Of a stretch of DNA of 39,807 bases, positions 17,842 through 28,000 are shown one piece after another. Position 1 is the first letter of the stretch, and each line of letters opens with the position of its first letter. Source of the DNA: CAYFJO01 sp964343305 (GTDB lineage: Bacteria > Planctomycetota > Planctomycetia > Pirellulales > Pirellulaceae); NCBI GenBank assembly GCA_964343305.1, contig CAYFJO010000050.1, positions 1 to 39,807 on the forward strand. The letters are read 5' to 3'. Under the pieces are notes generated by a model. It ran no database searches. It was not told where the DNA came from and was given only the letters and a program-made list of their open reading frames with translations. The position numbers were made by a program, and so were the translations under genes.

Positions 17842-17998
17842 GGGGTTTCAACGTTTGAACAAGGGGGTGGGCCTGTATAACCCTAGCTTTTTTTCAGCCC
17901 AATTGCGGCGAAAGGCCGTGATAACCGGACAGTTGTTGTGTCCGCTAGAATCGTCAAATAAAAGGGATCGGATGGCGAATCGGGCATTCAGTACGTTG
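17842..17998. other. Gap upstream of giant protein A
   Basis: 157 bp between the HD-GYP stop and the giant gene start. On the minus strand it contains an A-rich run followed by GCTAGGGTTATAC (17876-17888), a possible -10-like patch about 35-47 bp before the start. No clear -35 and no strong ribosome-binding site were seen. It could host an internal promoter. Confidence 0.3.
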
Positions 17999-19186
17999 TC
18001 ACCCGACCACGACATCCGCATATTCATTGCGGATGTTGAGGATTTCGTCTTGCCGAATGAAGAACGCGTCGAGTACTGCTGGATCGAAGTGTGTCCCACG
18101 GCCCTCTTCCAGGATCTGGCAACATTTGTCCCACGAGAAGGCCTTTTTGTAAGGCCGGTCGCTGCTTAGCGCGTCATACACGTCCGCCACGGCCGTGATT
18201 CGTCCTTCGATGGGGATGAGGTCTTCCGACAATCCGATGGGATAGCCCGTGCCATCCCATTTTTCATGATGGCTGATCGAGATGGTGGCAGCCATTTGCA
18301 AGATGGGGGATTGGCTGGAAAGATAAGGCGACTCCTGGCCAGGGATTGCCGTATCGCGATTGGCGGGAATGCCGCGCAGGATGTTCAAGCCATAGTCGCA
18401 ATGGTTCTGCATCATCGCTTTCTCGCCATCGTCCAACTTGGCGGGTTTCAGCAAGATGGAATCGGGAATTCCGATCTTACCGACGTCATGCAGCACTGCG
18501 GCTTGTTCGAGCAAAGCGACTTGATCGCTCGGCAGGCCGAGTTGTTGGGCGATGGCCGACGCGTACAGACCCACACGAATGACGTGGTTGCCGGTTTCGT
18601 GATCGCGATACTCGGCGGCACAAGCCAGCACATGGATCACTTCGCGCCGCGAATCTTGCAACTCGATGGTGCGCTGGCGGACCTGGTCTTCCAGCATCGT
18701 GGAGTAGTTTTCCAAGTGCGTTTGGTGAGCTTTGACTATCAACGCGTTGCGGACGCGTAGAGCCAATTCGGAGGGATCAACCGGCTTGGGCAAAAAGTCC
18801 GTCGCACCCAGCATCAAAGCCGTCATCTTCGTGTCTTTGTCACTGGCTGCCGTCAGAATTAGGACCGGCGTGTGTTGCATGTCCAGCTTAGACCGGATCG
18901 CTTCCAGAATCTCCAGTCCGTTGACATCCGGCATCATGACGTCCAGCAGAATAACGTCGGGCTGCCTGTCCACGATCAACGGCAAAGCCTCGGTCGAGTC
19001 GCTCGTCGTAATGAAATTCTCGTATCCCGCCCCCGTCAAATACTTTTTCAGAATCTTGACGTTCACCGGCTCGTCGTCAACGATCATCACGCTTGAGTGC
19101 TTCAACGTTGCGGCATTGACGGCCACGGTGTCTGAAGTCGCTAGCTTCGTCTTCGCCGGCGGTGTTGGTAGAGTTGCAGTGCCCAT
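17999..19186 (-). CDS. Response regulator with HD-GYP output, predicted c-di-GMP phosphodiesterase (RpfG-like)
   Basis: 395 residues from ATG 19186. An N-terminal receiver domain (about 31-152) has D37/D38, the phospho-acceptor D82 (LLDVMMP) and K134 (PKPVD). A helical linker leads to an HD-GYP domain (about 180-385) with HD at 233-234 (LHDVGKIGIPD), NHCDYG near 261-266, HHEKWDGTGYP at 306-316 and ADVYDALSSDRPYKKAF, so the metal and signature residues are intact. Such proteins hydrolyse cyclic di-GMP. The start was chosen because it lies 23 nt after the stop of the kinase gene; a longer in-frame extension to 19372 would overlap the kinase by 163 nt with unconserved sequence. Its likely phosphodonor is the hybrid kinase encoded just upstream, and giant protein A follows it, suggesting control of surface adhesion. 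Confidence 0.93.
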   Translation of the reverse strand: MGTATLPTPPAKTKLATSDTVAVNAATLKHSSVMIVDDEPVNVKILKKYLTGAGYENFITTSDSTEALPLIVDRQPDVILLDVMMPDVNGLEILEAIRSKLDMQHTPVLILTAASDKDTKMTALMLGATDFLPKPVDPSELALRVRNALIVKAHQTHLENYSTMLEDQVRQRTIELQDSRREVIHVLACAAEYRDHETGNHVIRVGLYASAIAQQLGLPSDQVALLEQAAVLHDVGKIGIPDSILLKPAKLDDGEKAMMQNHCDYGLNILRGIPANRDTAIPGQESPYLSSQSPILQMAATISISHHEKWDGTGYPIGLSEDLIPIEGRITAVADVYDALSSDRPYKKAFSWDKCCQILEEGRGTHFDPAVLDAFFIRQDEILNIRNEYADVVVG

Positions 19187-19209
19187 GCCAAAACTTAGGT
19201 CACAAATAG

Positions 19210-22053
19210 TTAGGACACCGCTGGTAATACAATGCGGTCCGTGATCGATCTTAACTTCTGAATCGCTTCTGAGATTTGGTCTGTTTGTTGCGCTTTCGCA
19301 AGAGACTCCAGTTGTCGGGCTGGAGCCGTAAAGGCGTCGAAGCCGGTCATGCCACCCGCGCCTTTGAGCCAATGGGCCAGTTTGGCGAGTTGATCCAGAT
19401 CACCGGATTGCCAGGCCGATTGCATCTCTTCGAGTTTTTCATTGAGGTGTTCGACGAATTCAACCACAATCTCGGCGAACTCCGGGTCGCCCGTGGGCAA
19501 ATTCGACTCGATCGGATCAGGGTTGTCCGCGATCGCTTCGTTGGACGGCGACGCATCGGGCAGCGCGTCCGTGTCATGCTTGTTCTCACACCGGGCGCTG
19601 TTCACGGCCGTAAAACGAGAATCTCCAGTGGCGCTTGTGCGAATGATCGGTTCGGCGATTTCAATCAGTTCCCGGGCTGCATCCGACAAGCTTTTGGCAT
19701 CTCCCTGTTGCGTGAGCAATTCTACTTCCAGGGCTGGACCGACCAACGCGTCGAATCCAAACGTAGCGCCCGCGCCACGAATGGAGTGAGCGATTTGTTC
19801 GACCTGATCGAAATCATGCGCTTCGACGGCGGTGTGCAGTTCCTCCAATTGCCGCACCAACAACTGAGTGAACTCGCCACGGATCTCGTCATAATCCAAA
19901 CCCAAGCCTTGCGGCTCACTCCGTGCTTCCAGCAAGTCGTTTGGCTCCAACTGGCCAGAGTCATCACCCTCGATCGGCAGCAATTCGACGATTGCCTCGA
20001 TCAGCCGGTCCATCTCGATTGGCTTGGTCAAAAAGCCGTTACATCCCGCTTCGCGACACCGCATCTCGACGCCTTTCATGGCGTCGGCGGTCAAGGCAAT
20101 GATGGGCGTTGTCATGCCCATCTCTCGCAACCGCGCCGTCGCCGTGAAACCGTCCATCACGGGCATCTGCATGTCCATCAGAATCACGTCGAATTCGCGG
20201 GAAGTTGCCATCTGGACGGCCACTTCGCCGTCTTCCGCTTGCGTGACACGAGCACCTGCGCGGCTCAGATACAGATTCAACAACTTGCGATTCGCCACAC
20301 TGTCATCGGCAACCAGAACCCGGCAGGACGACAGCCAGTAATCGTCGGACTTGTCCTCCTGTGACTCGGCCACCTGGCTTACCAGCAGCGCACCGTCGAC
20401 CAACTTCACGCCGTCCAACGACCCGGTGTCAATTGTCACCTTGAACGTGCTGCCGCGCCCAGCAACGCTTTCCACGACGATGTCGCCGCCCAACACTTCG
20501 GAAAATCGTTTGCTGATTGACAAGCCAAGTCCCGTGCCGCCGAATCTCCGGGTGATCGACGTGTCTGCTTGCGAGAACGGTTCGAAGATTCTCTCCAACG
20601 TGTCCGGTTGCATGCCTATGCCGGAATCGGCGATGTCGATATGTAACTTGGAATTGTGGCCCAGATGGATGTCGATCCGAACACCGCCGTGATCCGTAAA
20701 CTTGATTGCGTTGCCGACCAGGTTGGTGACGATCTGCCGCAGTCGCACGGCATCTGTCATGATGGTCTCGGGCAACTGTCCGCGAGGATTCACGTTCAGC
20801 GAAATTCCTTTCTCGTCGGCTTTGACGCGCAGCACTTTGACGACTTCGTAAATCACTTCGTACGGCGAGCAGCGTTTCCGTTCGATCTCTAGTTTGCCCG
20901 CTTCGACTTTCGACAGGTCAAGGATGTCGTTGATCAAGTTCAACAGATGCTGTCCGCTGGAGTGAATCGTGTTCAGATGTTCTTGGCGCTCATGCTCGTC
21001 ACCTTCAAAACCGCGCCGCAACACGTCGGAGAAACCGAGGATCGCGTTCATCGGAGTCCGAATCTCGTGGCTCATGCGGGCCAGAAAATCGCTCTTGGCC
21101 TGGCTCGCATTTTCGGCCATTTGTTTGGCGACTTTCAATTCTCGCTTTGTTTCTTCGAGTTGTGTGACGTCGTCCAGGCTGATGATCACGCCACGATATT
21201 GGCCGCCTTGTCCCACGACGGGCGATGCGTTGACGATCAGCGTCCGTTGCTGGCCATTCTTGTCGGCCAGTTCCATGAATTCACCGGCCACTTGCGTCCG
21301 CTCGCGAATGGCCCGATTCCATGGGTATTCTTCCGGCGAATCGAACTTCGTGACCCAGGGAAGTTTGGAAACAATTCTTCCCGTCAAGCGATCTGGACTC
21401 TCACCAAACCAATCCGAAAACGCTTGATTCGCAAGCAAAATGCGTTCCTCGGTGTCCGTCACCAGCAATCCTTCCGCCAATGAATCCAATGCCGAACGGA
21501 CCCGCTTCGGCACCGCTTTGGACGGATCCAAATTTGCCAGCATCTTTCGCAGATACAACAGAAAGAAGATAAAACCGCACGAGCCGACAAACGCAATCAG
21601 CCGCGTCATCGGATCTTGAAAAACACCGGCCAAACCTGCTCGCGTCGTCGGGGCAAAACGCAATTCGACCGAGCCCCACTTTTGTTCCCCCTTTCTCAGC
21701 GGCACTTGAAGTTGCGTATCGATCGACCGGCCTTCCGCGACGTCCGTCCAATGTCCGGCGTGGTTGCCCACTTCAATGATCAACTGGCCATCGATTCCGC
21801 GCACGGCGGCGGATTCCAAATCGTCATTGCGGCCGACCGTTGCACGAAGCACGGCTTCGAGTTCGCGCTGTCTTTGCTGGCCAACCAAAATCGAGCTATT
21901 GATCGCAATCGCTTCACACAACTTGCGACGACCCTCGAGGACGGCGGAACGACGATCCGGGATAACGCCCAGAAAGTTCGCACCCATCATGATGCTCAAA
22001 AGTAAGAGCGTTAGCCCAATCGTGATTCTTGTTTTCGCTGTGATTCCAAACAT
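19210..22053 (-). CDS. Hybrid sensor histidine kinase with receiver and two Hpt domains
   Basis: 947 residues from ATG 22053. Two membrane helices (about 10-30 and 151-168) bracket a periplasmic sensor region of roughly 120 residues with no recognised fold. Then come PAS (about 185-300), HisKA with SHEIRTP (H329), HATPase with NLVGNAIKF (N448), DSGIGM and GGTGLGLSI, a receiver (about 577-692) with D583/D584, D627 (LMDMQMP) and K677 (TKPIE), and two Hpt domains with AHSIRGAGATFG (H756) and AHWLKGAGGMTG (H894). Phosphate can run H329 to D627 to an Hpt and on to the REC-HD-GYP protein encoded 23 bp downstream. It starts 10 bp after the stop of giant protein B, so these genes are almost certainly co-transcribed. 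Two tandem Hpt domains in one kinase are uncommon and could feed two receivers. Confidence 0.95.
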   Translation of the reverse strand: MFGITAKTRITIGLTLLLLSIMMGANFLGVIPDRRSAVLEGRRKLCEAIAINSSILVGQQRQRELEAVLRATVGRNDDLESAAVRGIDGQLIIEVGNHAGHWTDVAEGRSIDTQLQVPLRKGEQKWGSVELRFAPTTRAGLAGVFQDPMTRLIAFVGSCGFIFFLLYLRKMLANLDPSKAVPKRVRSALDSLAEGLLVTDTEERILLANQAFSDWFGESPDRLTGRIVSKLPWVTKFDSPEEYPWNRAIRERTQVAGEFMELADKNGQQRTLIVNASPVVGQGGQYRGVIISLDDVTQLEETKRELKVAKQMAENASQAKSDFLARMSHEIRTPMNAILGFSDVLRRGFEGDEHERQEHLNTIHSSGQHLLNLINDILDLSKVEAGKLEIERKRCSPYEVIYEVVKVLRVKADEKGISLNVNPRGQLPETIMTDAVRLRQIVTNLVGNAIKFTDHGGVRIDIHLGHNSKLHIDIADSGIGMQPDTLERIFEPFSQADTSITRRFGGTGLGLSISKRFSEVLGGDIVVESVAGRGSTFKVTIDTGSLDGVKLVDGALLVSQVAESQEDKSDDYWLSSCRVLVADDSVANRKLLNLYLSRAGARVTQAEDGEVAVQMATSREFDVILMDMQMPVMDGFTATARLREMGMTTPIIALTADAMKGVEMRCREAGCNGFLTKPIEMDRLIEAIVELLPIEGDDSGQLEPNDLLEARSEPQGLGLDYDEIRGEFTQLLVRQLEELHTAVEAHDFDQVEQIAHSIRGAGATFGFDALVGPALEVELLTQQGDAKSLSDAARELIEIAEPIIRTSATGDSRFTAVNSARCENKHDTDALPDASPSNEAIADNPDPIESNLPTGDPEFAEIVVEFVEHLNEKLEEMQSAWQSGDLDQLAKLAHWLKGAGGMTGFDAFTAPARQLESLAKAQQTDQISEAIQKLRSITDRIVLPAVS

Positions 22054-22063
22054 TTCTCACCCA

Positions 22064-25000
22064 CTATTCTTCATCGAACATCGTTTCTACTTTTTTCGCT
22101 TCCTGCTGCGACTCGTCTCCGTCTTCATCGTCGTCGAAGTCTGATTCTTCGTCGAACAGTTCGTCCAATACCAGCAGCGGATTCACCAATTGCCATGCGG
22201 GAATGTTGGCCAGCAGACTGCTCAGCAAATACCCGCCGCGGATGGTCCACAACACGTAGCCTGCCGTCAGCATTGATGACACAGTCACGGTACTACCTGC
22301 GACAATGGTCGAAAGATCGGCACTCGTGTCGACGATCTGTTTCAACTCATCAAAGTCGTTCCACATCGCCTGCGTCGTGAGCACATAGGATACGTCGTTG
22401 AGCGACACGTCGTAGGATTGTCCGGTGACATCCGATGTCGCCTTCAAACTCGTCAGCCTCACCTCGACCTGGTCCGCCTTGGCAATGAAACCAAAGTCGA
22501 CAAACGATTCTCGCGACTCGAATCCAGTCTCCTGAACGGGTTGTTCGCGATTGATGACAACATTGGCATTCTCGGCAGCCTCACGATTGGTCGCTCGTGT
22601 TGGCGGCGGGTCGTTGTTTGTCTGCGGACTTGTCTCTGGCACAGGTGGCGGTGATTCGGGCGGTGGTTCTTCGCCACCCGATTCTTCGCCTTCGCTCGGC
22701 GGCCGTTCCGGTGGCGGAGGCGGAACCAGAGGCGGGGCGACGTGGATCGTAACCGTCGTCACATTTCCATCGACCGTGCCATCGTTCGCTTTGTAAGTGA
22801 ATGCGTCGATGCCAAGGAAGTTATTGTCAGGTGTGTACGTGAACGAGCCATCGGCGTTGAACGTCAGCGTGCCATCGGAGACATCGGCAACAAGGATCGC
22901 GCTGAGCGGATCATTATCGACGTCTTCGTCGTTGCTCAAGACGTTGCCGGCCAACGTTTGATCAGACGGCGTCGCAAAACCTTCGCGGACCGCCACGGGC
23001 GGATCGTTCACGGGTATCACGTCAACGGTGAACGTCATGTGTGCTTGCAAGCCGCCGTCGCTGACTGTGACGGTAATCGTCGCTGGTCCGCCAAATTCGT
23101 TGTTTGTTGGGGTCACGGTGATCGTACGATTGGCTCCGTAGCCAGCCAGAATCAGATGGGCATCGGGAACCAGAGTTTGATCGTCCGACACCCCGGTCAC
23201 GGTTAACAAACCGGGGGCTGTTTCGAAGTCGCCAACTGTCAGCATTAGCGGTCCCGTCGTGCCGTCTTCCAAGACAACTTGATTGCTAATCGACGTGACG
23301 GTCGGCACTTCGTTGACATCGGTGATCGCAATCGACAGGGTTTCCGCGTCGTCCGGATTTCCAGAGATCGTTGCGTCGTCGACACGAACCGTCACGTCCA
23401 ACACGGGATTGGTTTCGTGGTCAAGCACCGTGCCCGCTTTGATTCGCAAGTCGCCGCCCACGATTTCAAACTTGCTGGCGTTGGCACCCGCCAACGACAA
23501 GACATTCATGCCGAGCGCGTCGTCTTCGACTTGAACATCGGCAACTTTGATTGCACTCGACGTGCTTGTGTCTTCGGGCAACATGCTCGTCGTGTTCAGC
23601 AACGAGACGGTTGGTGCGTCGTTGACGTCGGTGATCGTGATGGACAGCGAGTTCGAATCATCCGGATTGCCGCCAATGCCTGAGTCGTCCACGTTCACGG
23701 TCACGTCCAACACTGGATTCGTTTCGAAATCGAGAACAGTGCCACTTTTTATTCGCAACTCAGTTCCGGTGATTTCAAACAAGTTGGCGTCCGCGCCGTG
23801 GAGTGACAAAGTGTTTGTGCCAGTGCCGTCGTCCGTGACCTGGATGCCGGCGACTTTGAGCGGCGTTGCGATGTTCGTATCTTCTGGCAACGTCGTCGTT
23901 GTGTTGAGCAAGGAGATCGTGGGCGGTTCGTTGACATTGATGATCGTGATCGAAAGTGAGCCGGAATCATCGGGATTGCCGGCGATCGCTGCGTCGTCCA
24001 CGTTCACCGTGACACCCAGCGTCGGATTCGTTTCGAAATCGAGAACCGTTCCCGCTTTGATTCTTAGTTCGCTGCCGGAGATTTCAAAAAGGCCGGCGTC
24101 CGCACCGGTGAGCGTCAGCGTGTTGATGCCGAGCCCATCGTCAGTCACTTGGATGTCGGCCACTTTGAGCGCGCTGGACGTGTCGGTGTTCTCGGTCAGC
24201 GAAGTGGTTGTGTTCGTGAGCGTGACGGTTGGCGGCTCATTCTTGTCGGTGACCGTCACATTGATCGATTGAACCGTCACCCCGCCATTGCCATCGTCGG
24301 CCATCACGTCGACTTCATACACATTGTCCGAGTTGGCGTCCGTCGGCAATTCGAAATCGGGAGCGGCATTGAACGACAAGTCACCTGTTGCTCCGACGAT
24401 GTTGAACATACTGCCATCGGCGCCGCCGTTAATGGCATAATTTGGCGGCCCGCCGTCCACGTCCGTCGAGGTGACAGTCATCACAAACGACGTATTCTCC
24501 GCAACGTTGGCCGTTGAGGGTGAAGTGATTGTTGGGATCTCGTTAATGTTCATTACCGTGACGCCGACCAATTGGACGTCCATGCCGCCATCTCCATCGT
24601 CGGCCGTGACTTCGACTTCATAGACATTGTCGGTGTCTGAATCGCCGGGTGCTTCGAAGTCAGGTGCGACGAGAAAGGCCAGTTCATTCGAACCGTTGAT
24701 AAAGAACAACCCGCTGTCGTTTCCACCCGTGATGCTGAATCCAACCATATCGACCGGATCGTTGGCGGTCAGTGTTTGAACTACGGTCAGATTCTCGTCA
24801 AGACTCGGCGTCAAATTCGATGTAATCGTTGGCACTACGTTGTTGACCGTCAGCGACACGGAATCAATATCCGTCTGGACCATGTCATCGGTGACGCGCA
24901 GGTTGAAAAAGTAGGTCCCGTCATCGCTGATGCCGAAGCTCTGCAGCGTGGTCCAAGCGACGACAGGTCCAACACCTGTCGGCTCTCCCACCTCTCCGAA

Positions 25001-28000
25001 GATGAGGTCGTTGTCCAGATCCCATTCGTACGTCAATGGGAGGCTTTCGGGATCACTGGATGCTGATCCATCCAGTGTCAGTGAGTCGCCTTCGTTGATA
25101 AAGTAAGGCCCGCCGCCCGAGGCATCGGCGGTTGGAGTCTCATTGACTCCGTTGACCGTGACGCTGATCAACTCGATGTCCTGACCGCCTTTGCCATCGT
25201 CAGCGGTGACTTCTATCTCGTATATGTTGTTCGTGTCGGCATCGGCAGGCGCTTCGAAGTCGGGCGCTGCCAAAAAGACGAGTTCGTCGGAGACGTTGAT
25301 CGTAAACAGCACTTGGTCCGCTCCACCGGTGATATTGAACGTGATGGGATCGAAGTCGGGATCAGTGGCGGTCAGCGTCTGTGCGATCGTCAAGTTCTCG
25401 TCAATGTTGGGCGTTAGGTTTGACGTGATCATCGGCGGTTCGTTGCCGGCGAAGAATGTCAGAGCATCTGGATCTTCCGAAGAAGTATTGAGACCCACAT
25501 CGGAGCCGTCCAGGAAAAGTGTTGCCGTTGCGGCCGTCATCAATTCTCCCGTGGTCGTGACGTTGAGGACAAAGACGTCATGCTTCAGCGTTGCGATGCT
25601 GTTGTCCCCAACCGAACTATCGTCCGCTCCCAATGTCACGAGGATCTCGCCTGTCACGAGCAAAGCACCGCCCACAGTCTTGCCAATTTCAACAAGTTCC
25701 AGTCCTTGAATCGGGCTGTCAATGTCGATGTCACTGCCATCGATCAGTATCGTGTTCGTTCCACTGGTCGTGCTGTCTCCCACGTCGTCCGCGGTGAAGT
25801 GGTAGATGTCTTTCTGCATGGTGGCACCGCCATGCGTGAAAATAAACGTCCCGGCTTGCAACGTGACGTCCCCGACGAGCGTGTCTTTTTCGACCAAAGA
25901 AATGGCGTCGGCGCTGATGCCAAAATCATCGAGCAGAAGAATAAACGTGCCGGACGTGTAATCGCCAGTAATGTCTGGGCGAAAGACGAATACGTCGCCA
26001 CTGTCTACCGACAGTGAATTGGTGCTCGTCAGCGATTCATTCGTTGTGGTTGAAAGCAGCAGATCACCCTCAAACAGGTCGATGCTATTGGCGCTGCCGA
26101 CGGTGATATTCGTGCTGACGTAGTGTATTGCGTCGACGTCAACCGTCCCACCAAAGCTCCCGATATCAATGACGGAAGAAAAAGTTCCATCGGTCGTGGG
26201 CGATTCAAAAGCCAGATTCGGGTCAGCGAAACTCAAAACCTCAGACTGGGTCCAAGAATCCAGGCCAGGAGCACCGCTGCCGGAGACATTATTAATGGTC
26301 GACATCCACAGCGTGTCGCCCCCATTTGTTACCGTCACACTGATCAACCGCACATCCGTGCCGCCGTTACCATCGTCGGCGGTGACTTCGACTTCGTAGA
26401 CGTTGTTCGTGTCGGCATCTGTTGGTGCTTCAAAGTCCGGGGCGATTTGAAACTTTAGTTGGTCGGATGGGTTGATCGAGAACTTCGCCTGATCCGCTCC
26501 GCCTGTTAGCGAGAACGTGATGGGATCGAATTCGGGATCGGTGGCCGTGACCGTCAACACGGTGATCGTATTCTCCGCGATGTAGGGACTAATGGACGAG
26601 GTAATTGTCGGAGCCACGTTGCCGGCGGTGACCGTAACCTGATGGCCGGGGATGAAGTCGAAGTACTCGGTTTCATCCAATCCACCGCTGCCCGCGCTGA
26701 CATAGGCGTCGATGAAGGCCCCGGGCGTCGCTCCATCCAGGCCCTGGTAACGAAGGACACTGTCCGATCCCCAGCTTCCGACGTAGAAGTTGCCGTCGGG
26801 GCCAAAGCTCAGGCCCTGCGTGAACTGCAGGCCGCCGTCGCCGGCAACGACGAACTCGTCGATGAACGTTCCGGTCGTTCCGTTGTAACGCAGGACGTTA
26901 TCGCCATTATCGTTGGCGACATACAAATTGCCATCCGGTCCAAAGACGAGATCCTCGCCGGCGTTAAGGCCACCGCTGCCTGGCGCCACGAATTCGCCCA
27001 AGGGATGGCCAGCCGTGAGGACGGGCGCGCCCGTAATCCCGTCGAACTTGTAGACCGCGCTCAGCTTGAAGTCGGAGACATACAGATCCCCGTCCGGGCC
27101 GAAGATCAGGCCCTCCGGCTCCTCGACACCGGCAGCAATGGGACTGACGTCGGCGAACACGTCGATGAACGCTCCGGGCGACGCTCCTCCTGGTCCCTGG
27201 AATCGCAGCACTTCACTGGTCTTATTACTGGCCACGTAGAGATTGCCGTCAGGACCAAATGCCAGACCAGCCGACTTGTCCAGACCGCCGCTGCCCGCCG
27301 TCACGAACTCGTCAATGAACGCGCCCGTCGTTGGGTCGTAGCGTAGGACGTCGTCCGAGTTCCATCCGCTGACGTAGAGGTTGCCATCCGGCCCGATGAT
27401 CGGATCGACCGGATAGTCTATTCCGTCGGCTGTTGCAAACTCTTGCAGGAAGCTGCCGTCCGTGCCGTACCTCAGCATTCTGTCGTTCTTGCTGCTTGCG
27501 ACCAATAGCTCGTTTTGCAGGAATGTCGCGCCCTGGTCGTCGGTGACGGATGCCAGAATGTTGTACGTGAACCCGGCCCCGTTGTAGGTATGCGTTGTCG
27601 AGGGCGGATTGCCGGCGATCGTATCGATTGTGCCATCACCCCAATTGATCGTCCAACTGGTGATTGGGTCGGGACCGGGGTCGCTGACGCCCAGGTTCAG
27701 AGTATACAGACCGCCGTCATTGACTGTGGCCGCGCCGGTTGTCGTCAGAGTCACGACATCTGTGACTGACACGCTGATTAATTGCACGTCAGTTCCGCCG
27801 TTCCCGTCGTCGGCTGTGACTTCCACCTCGTAAGTGTTGTCCGTGTCGAAATCGCCGGGTGTTTCGAAGTCGGGCGCGGCCGAAAAAACCAGTTCATCCG
27901 AGCCGTTGATGGAGAACAGCCCGCCGTCGTCGCCACCAGTGATTGTAAAAGCAATCGGATCCATTTCCGGATCGGTCGCCGTAAGCGTCTGGATGACCGT

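Noticed and set aside
19187..19372. N-terminal extension of the HD-GYP regulator
   Set aside because: It overlaps the kinase gene by 163 nt and encodes unconserved sequence; ATG 19186, just after the kinase stop, fits better.
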